NCBI GenBank assembly: GCA_030532705.1
Contig: JAUNKR010000009.1
Location: 1 to 55,969, forward strand
DNA: 55,969 bases
Source of the DNA: Peptostreptococcaceae bacterium
GTDB lineage: Bacteria; Bacillota; Clostridia; Peptostreptococcales; Filifactoraceae
Reading direction: 5' to 3'
The translations under genes were made by a program, and so were the position numbers. The notes below the pieces were generated by a model. It was not told the DNA's origin and made no database searches. It saw nothing but the letters and a program-made list of their open reading frames with translations. Of this stretch, positions 35,063-42,281 are shown piece after piece (the first letter of the stretch is position 1; each line of letters opens with the position of its first letter).

Positions 35063-35315
35063 TTCGATTATCAGTCGTATTGGTCCTATTACTATCAATC
35101 CGATTAAAAGTTTTAACAAAAATTTCAGATACTTTTGATCCGTTATGACCCAAGATTTGAATGGATATCTTAAAACGCCTATAGAGATCCGGTGAAAATG
35201 CTATTTTTCGATATACAGGGAAAATTGATCACCGGATGCTCCGGGCGTTATAAACGGATCCGTTAAAGAGGTCAGTATCGATGCCCTGACGATTTGTGTA
35301 TCCTATAAGCGGATC
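35063..35315. other. Intergenic region with a structured element
   Basis: No gene. A compact inverted-repeat structure (35174-35249) and a 12-base palindrome AACGGATCCGTT (35253-35264) lie here; see separate entry. Confidence 0.45.
35174..35249. other. Unassigned multi-stem inverted repeat
   Basis: Outer stem AACGCC (35174-35179) with GGCGTT (35244-35249). Second stem ATCCGGTGA (35187-35195) with TCACCGGAT (35229-35237), 9 perfect pairs. The interior holds TATTTTTC/GGGAAAAT-like pairing. No T run, so not an ordinary terminator. Could be an RNA motif on either strand or the 3' processing structure of the minus-strand gene. Confidence 0.55.
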
Positions 35316-36785
35316 CTATTTTCGTCTTCGGTCATTTCGCAGATCGACCGCCAATATCATGAGCGATCCCACGGTACCATATACAAGGAATCCTTTGACG
35401 AAAGAAGAGGCTTGAACTCCTGTTTTTGGAGCATGCAGGATCTTGTCGGTCCCCATCACTTTAGAATGGGATGATTCTTTTGAAGCAGCATCCACTTTTT
35501 CTTTACGATGAGGATCCATTCCGTCGAGCGGTAGACCATCTTCACCGATCAACTCTGAATTATCGGGTCTTACAGACGATCGGGAATGATCCTTGTCAGA
35601 GACAAGAGAAGGTTTTTGTACGGGGTTTTCCTTTGGCTTGGGTTCGATCGGTGTTGGAGATACTGCCGGAGGAGTTGCCTTGCCGCCGGGATCCGGCCTT
35701 ACCGGTGATGTGGTCGAAGAAGAAGGAGTATTTTGCTGTTTTTCTCCGACTTTCAAGGTGAAGGATCCGATCTTCTCTTCATAATTTGTATAATTTGCCT
35801 TGAGCTCAAAAGCGTAAGCACCCGGTAGAAGCGTCTTGCCTTTTTTGACGATCAGCTTTCCGTTTTGGATCTCAAAAAATTCATTGGGCTCATTCAATTC
35901 AATTCTTGCCTTATCAACGGCTGTATTGTCCTCGCTATCGATCGCCTCGATCTTTTCTGAAAGGATCGTTTCGGATGGGACCTCGCCGATCAGATCTGGA
36001 AGCTCCAATTTGATCTTTGAAAAAGTTTTTTTAACTACAGGTCTGTATATAAACTCAGCGTTATCTACTGTATTTACGTTTGGGTCTGTGATTCCACCAA
36101 AAGTTGAAGTTAGACGAATTATTCCCCAGTTTTGAGAACCCGTGATCAAACGAGTAGTCACGATTTTATTTTGACCATTGATCGATTTGACGACCAGATC
36201 GCCTGTGCGTAAGAAATTATCCGGTGAATCAATGATTTTTATGATGACAGGGTATTTTAGATTTTTGACACTTGTAGGAACATCTTTACTTGGATTAGAT
36301 GCCAGATATTTGTTGACCACTACTGAACCAACTACCGTATTTGCCTCGGTGTCTCCTTTGATGCTATCTAGCCATACCCAACTTGTATAGCTGTATACCA
36401 TCTCCAAAGAAATCGGTGTGGATCGGATCCCATTTACCGATACCACAAGATTAGAAGTACTTGAAGTAGGTCTGGATCCCTGTTTTGGCTCTGTCGTGAT
36501 CCCATATTGATCAAATTCGGAAGCAGGGATCTCCTTGGAAGTTCCGTCCTGATAGTTGATCTTTACGATAAGCCCATCCAGATCGATGGTTTCCTTTTCA
36601 TATCGATACAAATATTCTTTCTGCTTCGGCTCTTGTACGATCTCTATCGATTGAGCCTTTGACGGGTCAAATTCGGGAGATCGTTCTGCAAAGATCTGCC
36701 ATTGTGAAAAATTAACGATGCTGATCACAAGGCATAGGATCCATAATAATGATTTTGTTCTTTTGTGTTTCACTTGTTCCTCCAT
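35316..36785 (-). CDS. Cell-surface protein with a variant sortase signal
   Basis: 489 residues. A basic N-terminus and a hydrophobic segment (LLWILCLVISIVNFSQW) ending before AERS form a signal peptide. The next part has VKINYQDGTSKEIPASEFDQYGIT, a bacterial Ig-like (bulk Big_3/4-type) pattern. The middle has beta-rich repeats (about 140-350). A proline/serine/threonine-rich spacer (about 355-440) follows. The C-terminus has APKTG, then a hydrophobic segment and the positive tail DRRRK, i.e. a cell-wall sorting signal with Ala in place of the usual Leu of LPxTG. Start is the ATG at 36785; the ribosome site is weak. Role unknown (adhesion likely). Confidence 0.72.
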   Translation of the reverse strand: MEEQVKHKRTKSLLWILCLVISIVNFSQWQIFAERSPEFDPSKAQSIEIVQEPKQKEYLYRYEKETIDLDGLIVKINYQDGTSKEIPASEFDQYGITTEPKQGSRPTSSTSNLVVSVNGIRSTPISLEMVYSYTSWVWLDSIKGDTEANTVVGSVVVNKYLASNPSKDVPTSVKNLKYPVIIKIIDSPDNFLRTGDLVVKSINGQNKIVTTRLITGSQNWGIIRLTSTFGGITDPNVNTVDNAEFIYRPVVKKTFSKIKLELPDLIGEVPSETILSEKIEAIDSEDNTAVDKARIELNEPNEFFEIQNGKLIVKKGKTLLPGAYAFELKANYTNYEEKIGSFTLKVGEKQQNTPSSSTTSPVRPDPGGKATPPAVSPTPIEPKPKENPVQKPSLVSDKDHSRSSVRPDNSELIGEDGLPLDGMDPHRKEKVDAASKESSHSKVMGTDKILHAPKTGVQASSFVKGFLVYGTVGSLMILAVDLRNDRRRK

Positions 36786-37248
36786 CTTTTACTATAATAT
36801 TGATACTCTTAAACATAGCTGACCTATTATGTATCATCTGTTCAATTTCTGTCAAAATCAAGTCTTGAAGTAGTATCCCTTATAATATCTTACCATAAAT
36901 TAGTTGCTTAATCTTTTATCGAACAAAAAATTTGTTTTATAAGTGAATATTTTCAACTTTTTACAAAAAAGAGCAATTTGTTAAAAGAGAATGGGTCCTC
37001 TTTAGACAGATCGAGCGCCATAAGATCGATCCCGGTCTGTCTATCAAAGGGGAAGGGATAAAAACTGAATGTAAAAGTACTAAATCTATGGTAAAATGGT
37101 ATCATCGAATATCCAAAGCAGAGAGTTTTGAAGAATACTTGATAAGATCTTAGAAGGGTAGAGGGCACTCGTTGCCTTTGCGATCTATACTTTCTATATG
37201 CTCGACAAAGAGATCGTGCTGGATTAAAAACAAGACGGAAAGGATCAT
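36786..37248. other. Divergent intergenic region
   Basis: AT-rich between the surface protein and the MATE gene. It contains an inverted repeat TAGACAGA...TCTGTCTA (37003-37043) and, at its right end, the copied thioesterase fragment. TATAAT-like boxes occur on both strands but without good -35 partners. Confidence 0.4.
37167..37227 (+). pseudogene. Fragment duplicated from the 3' end of the thioesterase gene
   Basis: 58 bases (37167-37224) match 34915-34972 with one difference, then end in a TAA. Read in frame this gives LVAFAIYTFYMLDKEIVLD and stop, the C-terminus of the PaaI-type protein. There is no start or upstream coding part. It lies directly upstream of the MATE gene. Confidence 0.9.
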
Positions 37249-38625
37249 ATGACGATGATACCAAGAGAGGACAGGCCATATCGGGAGCTTTATCATCTGC
37301 TGATCGCATTGGCGATGCCGATCATTATACAAAATTTGATATCCAATTCGCTGGTGATGGTCGATACGGTGATGATATCGACGCTGGGGGATGCTGCGGT
37401 GGCTGCGGTGGGGATCGCAGGGCGCTTGCAGTTTATTTTTGTGCTCATTATGTATGGCTTTTATTCGGGAGCAGGGATCTTTATCGCTCAGTATAATGGG
37501 GCGAGGCAATATGACAAGATCCGCATGCCGATGGCGCTTCAGCTGTCGATCGGATTGGTCGGATCGCTACTTTTCGTCTTGATCGCAATATTTTTGGGGG
37601 AGCAATATGTCCGTATTTTCAGCGAGGATCCCTTGGTGATCGAGCTTGGTACAGTGTATCTCCGATATTTGGCGATCGGCTTTGTACCGGGAGCGATCGG
37701 TTATTGCTTTGTGATCGGGATGCGAAGCATCAAGGATCCGAAGTTCCCGATGTTCACAAGCATCGTGGCGATCAGCGTCAATACCTTGCTCAACTATGGG
37801 CTGATCTTCGGGAATTTCGGTCTTCCGGAGCTTGGGGTCAAGGGGGCGGCGATCGCGACCACCTGTGCTCGAGTGATCGAATTTTTGATGATGATCTATA
37901 CGGTCTATTTTGGCTCGAGAGGGATCTTGAAGGTTTATCCGAGCAATGTGTTGGAGATCACAAAGGATTTTGTCAAAAAATATGTCCAGGTCTCTTGGCC
38001 GATCATTGCGAATGAGGGGCTGTGGGGACTTGGCACGGTGATGTATTCTTTGGCATATTCCAAACTGGGAACGGCTGCCTTTGCAGCGACACAGCGTGCA
38101 CAGATCGTCAACGACATCATGCTGGTCGCTTCTTTCGGAGTCGCCAGCTCGGTCGGTACGATCCTCGGGAACAAACTCGGGGAGGGCGCGCGTGATACGG
38201 CGATCCGCTATTCCCGAAAGATCATGCAGCTTGCGGTCATCACGGGCCTGCTCACCGGAACGGTGCTATTTTTGATCACCCCTATCGTGCCACGGATCTT
38301 TAGCGTGTCGGGAGAGCCGGCTCGATTGATCATCAATATTTTGCGTGTGCGAGCGGTGGTGAATTGCTTTATCACTTTCAACTGGACGAATGTGACAGGG
38401 ATCTTGCGCTCCGGAGGGGATACGGTATTTGCGCTGGTGATCGATACCCTGCCGATGTGGTTGATCGGGATCCCGCTGGCGATGCTTGGTGCAACGGTGT
38501 TTGGATGGTCGATCGATATGGTCGTGATGGCGACTTTTGCGGATGAGATGGTCAAATTCGTGATCGGGATGCCGAGAGCATTGCAGAACAAATGGGCAAA
38601 TGTGCTGGTAGAGGAGAAAGTTTAA
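37249..38625 (+). CDS. MATE family multidrug exporter
   Basis: 458 residues, GGAAAGGATCAT before the ATG. About 12 membrane segments in two similar halves. ALAMPIIIQNLISNSLVMVDTVMI and GIFIAQYNGARQYDKIR are typical N-lobe blocks and SSVGTILGNKLGEGARDTA the matching C-lobe block. Uses a Na+ or H+ gradient to export drugs or metabolites. Its stop overlaps the next start (TAATG), so it is cotranslated with the lipid kinase. Confidence 0.92.
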   Translation: MTMIPREDRPYRELYHLLIALAMPIIIQNLISNSLVMVDTVMISTLGDAAVAAVGIAGRLQFIFVLIMYGFYSGAGIFIAQYNGARQYDKIRMPMALQLSIGLVGSLLFVLIAIFLGEQYVRIFSEDPLVIELGTVYLRYLAIGFVPGAIGYCFVIGMRSIKDPKFPMFTSIVAISVNTLLNYGLIFGNFGLPELGVKGAAIATTCARVIEFLMMIYTVYFGSRGILKVYPSNVLEITKDFVKKYVQVSWPIIANEGLWGLGTVMYSLAYSKLGTAAFAATQRAQIVNDIMLVASFGVASSVGTILGNKLGEGARDTAIRYSRKIMQLAVITGLLTGTVLFLITPIVPRIFSVSGEPARLIINILRVRAVVNCFITFNWTNVTGILRSGGDTVFALVIDTLPMWLIGIPLAMLGATVFGWSIDMVVMATFADEMVKFVIGMPRALQNKWANVLVEEKV

Positions 38626-39554
38626 TGAAGCATATCTTTATTATCAATCCGGTGGCAGGTTCGGGGAAGGCGCGAGAGTTTTTTATGCCGAAGATCCTGA
38701 CCGAGATCCAAAAATATAATATTGAATACAAGGTCCATCTCACGACGAAGGTGGGGGATGCCAGACGTTTTGTCAAAAGGCTCTGCTCCTTCCGCAAGGA
38801 TCCGGCGCAGACTCTGCGCTTTTATGCCTGTGGGGGAGACGGTACGCTCAATGAGGTCGTCAATGGCGCGATGGACTATCCGAATGTGCAGATCGCTTGT
38901 ATTCCGGCAGGAACGGGCAATGATTTTGTGCGCAATTTCGGCGAGGGTAAAAAATTTCGGGATATCGAGGCACAGCTCAGAGGTACGCCTCGGATGGTGG
39001 ATGCGATGCTGTATCGCACGGAAGACGGAAAAAAGCGGCTGGGGCTCAATCTGATCAATATGGGCGTGGATACCGAAGCCGTAAAGTATATGGAGATGGT
39101 GAAGCAAAAGAAGATCCTTCGAGGAACGTCGGCATATATCTTCGGCGCAGCCTGCGCTTTTTTCCAGCTGACAAGCTATGATATCCATGTGCGATTGGAT
39201 GAACACGCGGAATTTGATGGAGAGATCACCTTGCTTGCGATCGGGAACGGCACGACCTATGGCGGGGGTTTTCGGGCAACGCCGGAAGCGAAGGTCGATG
39301 ATGGGCTGATCGATATCTGCATGGTCAAAAAGATCAATCGCCGCCAATTTTTACAGTTGGTCGGATCCTATAAAAAGGGAGAACATATCAAGGCCGATTC
39401 TGCCAAAGAAGTCGTCCGCTACAAAAAGGCAAAGCGCATCGAGATCCGATCCAAAGAGCCGATAGGGATCTCGGTCGATGGGGAGCTGATCCATACGAGA
39501 AAGCTCGAAGTCGAAGTTTTGCCGAGATCTGTTTGCTTCGTCGTTCCAAGATGA
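38625..39554 (+). CDS. Diacylglycerol-kinase-family lipid kinase
   Basis: 309 residues starting in the last base of the MATE stop codon. IINPVAGSGKAREFF, YACGGDGTLNEVVNG and IPAGTGNDFVRNFG are the catalytic-domain motifs of DagK/YegS/BmrU proteins. The C-terminal beta domain has LLAIGNGTTYGGGF and PEAKVDDGLIDICMV. Phosphorylates diacylglycerol or a related lipid at the membrane. Length is typical (about 300). Confidence 0.92.
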   Translation: MKHIFIINPVAGSGKAREFFMPKILTEIQKYNIEYKVHLTTKVGDARRFVKRLCSFRKDPAQTLRFYACGGDGTLNEVVNGAMDYPNVQIACIPAGTGNDFVRNFGEGKKFRDIEAQLRGTPRMVDAMLYRTEDGKKRLGLNLINMGVDTEAVKYMEMVKQKKILRGTSAYIFGAACAFFQLTSYDIHVRLDEHAEFDGEITLLAIGNGTTYGGGFRATPEAKVDDGLIDICMVKKINRRQFLQLVGSYKKGEHIKADSAKEVVRYKKAKRIEIRSKEPIGISVDGELIHTRKLEVEVLPRSVCFVVPR

Positions 39555-39680
39555 TTTACCGGAAAGCGCTCGGGAAAGTGGGTGCTCCTCTAAAATGGGC
39601 GGTCATCCTTTCATCGCAGAAGGATATTCTTCTGAGGGGATGTTTTATCGGATCAAGCTGACCGGTCCAAGCGATAATGC

Positions 39681-39728
39681 TCGCTCGAACTCTTTTTTTA
39701 TAAAGGAGGAGTCGAGCGATTTTTTTGT
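39681..39728. terminator. Intrinsic terminator
   Basis: TCGCTCGAACTC and GAGTCGAGCGA form a strong stem, with T runs on the right; the left loop also has T and A runs. It separates the MATE-kinase operon from the PepSY module. Confidence 0.8.
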
Positions 39729-39732
39729 TTTT

Positions 39733-39866
39733 CTACAAATGTAAAATATTTTTTTGTCTGAAAGCAAGTGGTTGGAATGGTTTTTGTGAAACATCAAAAA
39801 AAGTTTCAAAAAAGGTGTTGACAAAAACACAAAGACAGTTGTAGAATGAAGTCAAGACAAATGTAG
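39733..39866 (+). promoter_or_regulatory. BlaI-type operators and promoter of the seven-PepSY gene
   Basis: Promoter TTGACA (39818-39823), 18-base spacer, TAGAAT (39842-39847). Operator 1 GACAGTTGTAG (39834-39844) overlaps the -10 box. Operator 2 GACAAATGTAG (39856-39866) follows it about 22 bases later. A third site CTACAAATGTAAA (39733-39745) lies upstream. All fit the TACAnnTGTA-like half-palindrome known for BlaI/MecI. Repression by one of the neighbouring BlaI proteins is inferred. Confidence 0.8.
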
Positions 39867-39996
39867 AATGTGAAATGAAAGATCAGATCATATTCTAAAG
39901 ATAACATCCAAGAAAACAGTGTCAGCCGGCAAGATCAAACTGTTTTACATAGGATGGGACAGCAAGTAGGATCTTTTAGAAACAAAGGAGGCAAAC

Positions 39997-41742
39997 ATGA
40001 AAGCGAATAAGAAAAGAAAATTGCCTGTTGCAATAGCAGCAGGAGCAATGGCTCTATCTTTGGCAGCGGGATCGGTCAGCGCATTTGCGAGCCCTACCAA
40101 AGGTGGATTTATTGGGGAAGCGAAAGCAAAGCAGATCGCACTTAAAAATGCAGGTCTGAAAGAAAGTGAAGTATCTTTCGTAAGAATAGGACTTGGCTTT
40201 GATGACGGAAGATATGAATATGATGTAGAGTTTTATAAGGGTAATGTAGAGTACGATTATGAGATCGATGCGAAGACCGGCAAGATCGTAGAGTTTGATA
40301 AGGATATCGAGGATTTTGTGATCCCAGGTAGCAATGTGGCTTCGATCACTGTGGATAAGGCAAAAGAGATCGCACTGAAGCATGCCGGACTAAAAGCATC
40401 TCAGGTGAGCTTTGTAAAAGCGGAGCTGGACGAAGATAATGGGAAACCGGTATTTGATATCGAGTTCTACAAAGGGAAGGTAGAGTACGATTATGAGATC
40501 GATGCAAAAACCGGTAAAGTCTTAGAGTTTGACTTTGATATCGACGGTTTTGTGATCCCGGGCAACAATATGGCTTCGATCACTGTGGATAAAGCGAAAG
40601 AGATCGCGCTAAAGCATGTCGGATTAAAGGCATCTCAAGTGAAGTTTGTAAAGGCAGAGCTTGGCGAAGATGATGGGCTGTTGGTATATGACATCGAGTT
40701 TTATGCAGGCAATGTAGAGTATGATTTCGAAATTGATGCAAAAACCGGTAAGATCGTAGATTTTGATAAGGATATCGAAGATTTTGTGATCCCGGGCAAT
40801 GAGGCGAAAACGATCTCTTTGGCAGAAGCGAAGAAGATCGCACTGGATTACGTATGGCTGAAAGAGCCATTGGTATCTTTTGTCAAAGCGGAATTGACTC
40901 AAAAAGACGGCAAGCCGGTGTATGACATCGAGTTCTACCGAGGAAGCATGGAGTATGACTATGATATCGACGCGAAGACAGGAAAGATCTTATCGTTTGA
41001 CTATGATATCGACGCTCCGACTCCGGACAACAATGCGACGATCACTCTAGCGCAGGCGAAGAAGATCTCACTGGATTATGTATGGTTGAAAGAGCCATTG
41101 GTATCTTTTGTCAAAGCGGAGCTGACTCAAAAAGACGGCAAGCCGGTGTATGACATCGAGTTCTACCGAGCAAGCATGGAGTATGACTTTGAGATCGATG
41201 CAAAGAGCGGAAAGATCGTAGAGTTTGACTATGATATTGAAGGATTTGTGATTCCTGACAACAATGCATCCATCAGCTTGGATAAGGCGAAAGAGATCGC
41301 GCTGAACTATGCCGGAGTGAATGCATCTCAAGTGAAATTCGTAAAAGCGAAATTGGAAAAAGATGATGGCAGACTGATCTATGATATCGAGTTTTATGCG
41401 GGCAATGTAGAGTATGATTTTGAGATCGATGCAAAAACCGGAAAGATCCTGGAATTTGACAAAGATATCGAAAACTTTGTGATCCCCGGTAATGAGTCTT
41501 CTTCGATCACTCTGGAAAAAGCGAAGCAGATCGCACTCAATTATGTAGGACTTAGTGCATCACAGGTAACCTTTACAAAAGCAAAACTGGATAAAGACGA
41601 CGGAAGATTGACTTATGAGATCAAATTCTATGCAGGAAATACAGAATATGATTTTGAGATCGACGCACAGACCGGAAGGATCCTTGATTTTGACTACGAA
41701 GTGGAAGATGACTGGGACGACTGGGATGATGACGATGATTAG
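39997..41742 (+). CDS. Secreted protein of seven tandem PepSY domains with acidic tail
   Basis: 581 residues, AAAGGAGGCAAAC before the ATG. Signal peptide with LPVAIAAGAMALSLAAGSVS, cut after SAFA. Seven repeats of about 75 residues follow, each ITVDKAKEIALKHAGL-like, then VxFVKAEL, VYDIEFY, and EYDYEIDAKTGKI-like. Repeats 4 and 5 are nearly identical in DNA. The end is aspartate-rich (DDWDDWDDDDD). The stop is TAG, after which the same frame goes on for six codons of the same type (DDDWDD) to a TAA at 41761-41763. The protein is exported and not obviously lipidated. PepSY domains are linked to protease inhibition and metal-peptide sensing; the function here is unknown. Controlled by BlaI-type operators. 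Confidence 0.88.
   Translation: MKANKKRKLPVAIAAGAMALSLAAGSVSAFASPTKGGFIGEAKAKQIALKNAGLKESEVSFVRIGLGFDDGRYEYDVEFYKGNVEYDYEIDAKTGKIVEFDKDIEDFVIPGSNVASITVDKAKEIALKHAGLKASQVSFVKAELDEDNGKPVFDIEFYKGKVEYDYEIDAKTGKVLEFDFDIDGFVIPGNNMASITVDKAKEIALKHVGLKASQVKFVKAELGEDDGLLVYDIEFYAGNVEYDFEIDAKTGKIVDFDKDIEDFVIPGNEAKTISLAEAKKIALDYVWLKEPLVSFVKAELTQKDGKPVYDIEFYRGSMEYDYDIDAKTGKILSFDYDIDAPTPDNNATITLAQAKKISLDYVWLKEPLVSFVKAELTQKDGKPVYDIEFYRASMEYDFEIDAKSGKIVEFDYDIEGFVIPDNNASISLDKAKEIALNYAGVNASQVKFVKAKLEKDDGRLIYDIEFYAGNVEYDFEIDAKTGKILEFDKDIENFVIPGNESSSITLEKAKQIALNYVGLSASQVTFTKAKLDKDDGRLTYEIKFYAGNTEYDFEIDAQTGRILDFDYEVEDDWDDWDDDDD
40843..41206 (+). repeat. Near-identical tandem PepSY repeat units 4 and 5
   Basis: The segment starting CTGGATTA at 40843 is repeated at 41071, an offset of 228 bases (76 codons), with only a few differences over about 130 bases. 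Recent unit duplication or gene conversion is implied. Confidence 0.85.
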
Positions 41743-41775
41743 GATGATGATTGGGACGACTAATCTTGAATAGGG

Positions 41776-41806
41776 AAAGCTCTCTGCGCTGCAGAGGGCT
41801 TTCTTC
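41776..41806 (+). terminator. Intrinsic terminator after the seven-PepSY gene
   Basis: AAAGCTCTCTGC pairs with GCAGAGGGCTTT over 12 pairs with a three-base loop, then T-rich. Confidence 0.85.
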
Positions 41807-41836
41807 GAATAAGTGGATCGGATTTCCAAAAATATA

Positions 41837-41886
41837 TTGACAAAAAAGATAGACGTTTGTAGAATAGTATTAAAGACGGGTGTAGA
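41837..41886 (+). promoter_or_regulatory. Autoregulated promoter of the blaI-blaR-like operon with BlaI operators
   Basis: TTGACA (41837-41842), 17-base spacer, TAGAAT (41860-41865). GACGTTTGTAG (about 41852-41862) overlaps the -10, and GACGGGTGTAG (about 41876-41886) follows it. Same layout as the two PepSY promoters. The two operators each have a G where the other two promoters have A in the first half, so affinity may differ. Confidence 0.8.
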
Positions 41887-41901
41887 ATGAGGAGAATGCA
41901 A

Positions 41902-42279
41902 ATGAAAGCAAATACAAAAAGACTGCCCGATGCCGAGTTTACCGTGATGAAAGCGATATGGAACTCTGAAGCACCGGTGACAACACATACGATAATGGAA
42001 CATTTGAGTGATGACATCACGTGGAAACCACAAACCTTGCTGACGATGCTCGCGCGCTTGACAGAAAAAGGTTTTTTGAACAGCGAGCGTGTCGGAAGAG
42101 AGCGATGCTATACGCCGATCATTTCGGAGAAGGAATATCTTGATGTAGAAACCGGTAACTTTCTACAACGTTATGCAGGCAATTCCCTTGGCAAATTAGT
42201 CAAGACTTTGTATGCAGAAGGAGATATGACGCAGGAGGATATCAATGAACTGCGTGAATGGCTCGCAGAAAGGAAGTAG
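41902..42279 (+). CDS. BlaI/MecI-family transcriptional repressor
   Basis: 125 residues from the ATG at 41902, seven bases after GGAG; two earlier in-frame ATGs (41887, 41896) overlap that site. LPDAEFTVMKAIWNSEAPVTTHTIMEHL and KPQTLLTMLARLTEKGFLNSERVGRERCY form the winged helix-turn-helix. The rest (ISEKEYLDVETGNFLQRY, LVKTLYAEGDMTQEDINELREW) is the dimerisation and cleavage-site part. Dissociates from DNA when cut by a BlaR1-type protease. It sits just upstream of such a protease gene. Regulates its own operon and probably the two PepSY genes. Confidence 0.92.
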   Translation: MKANTKRLPDAEFTVMKAIWNSEAPVTTHTIMEHLSDDITWKPQTLLTMLARLTEKGFLNSERVGRERCYTPIISEKEYLDVETGNFLQRYAGNSLGKLVKTLYAEGDMTQEDINELREWLAERK

Positions 42280-42281
42280 CG

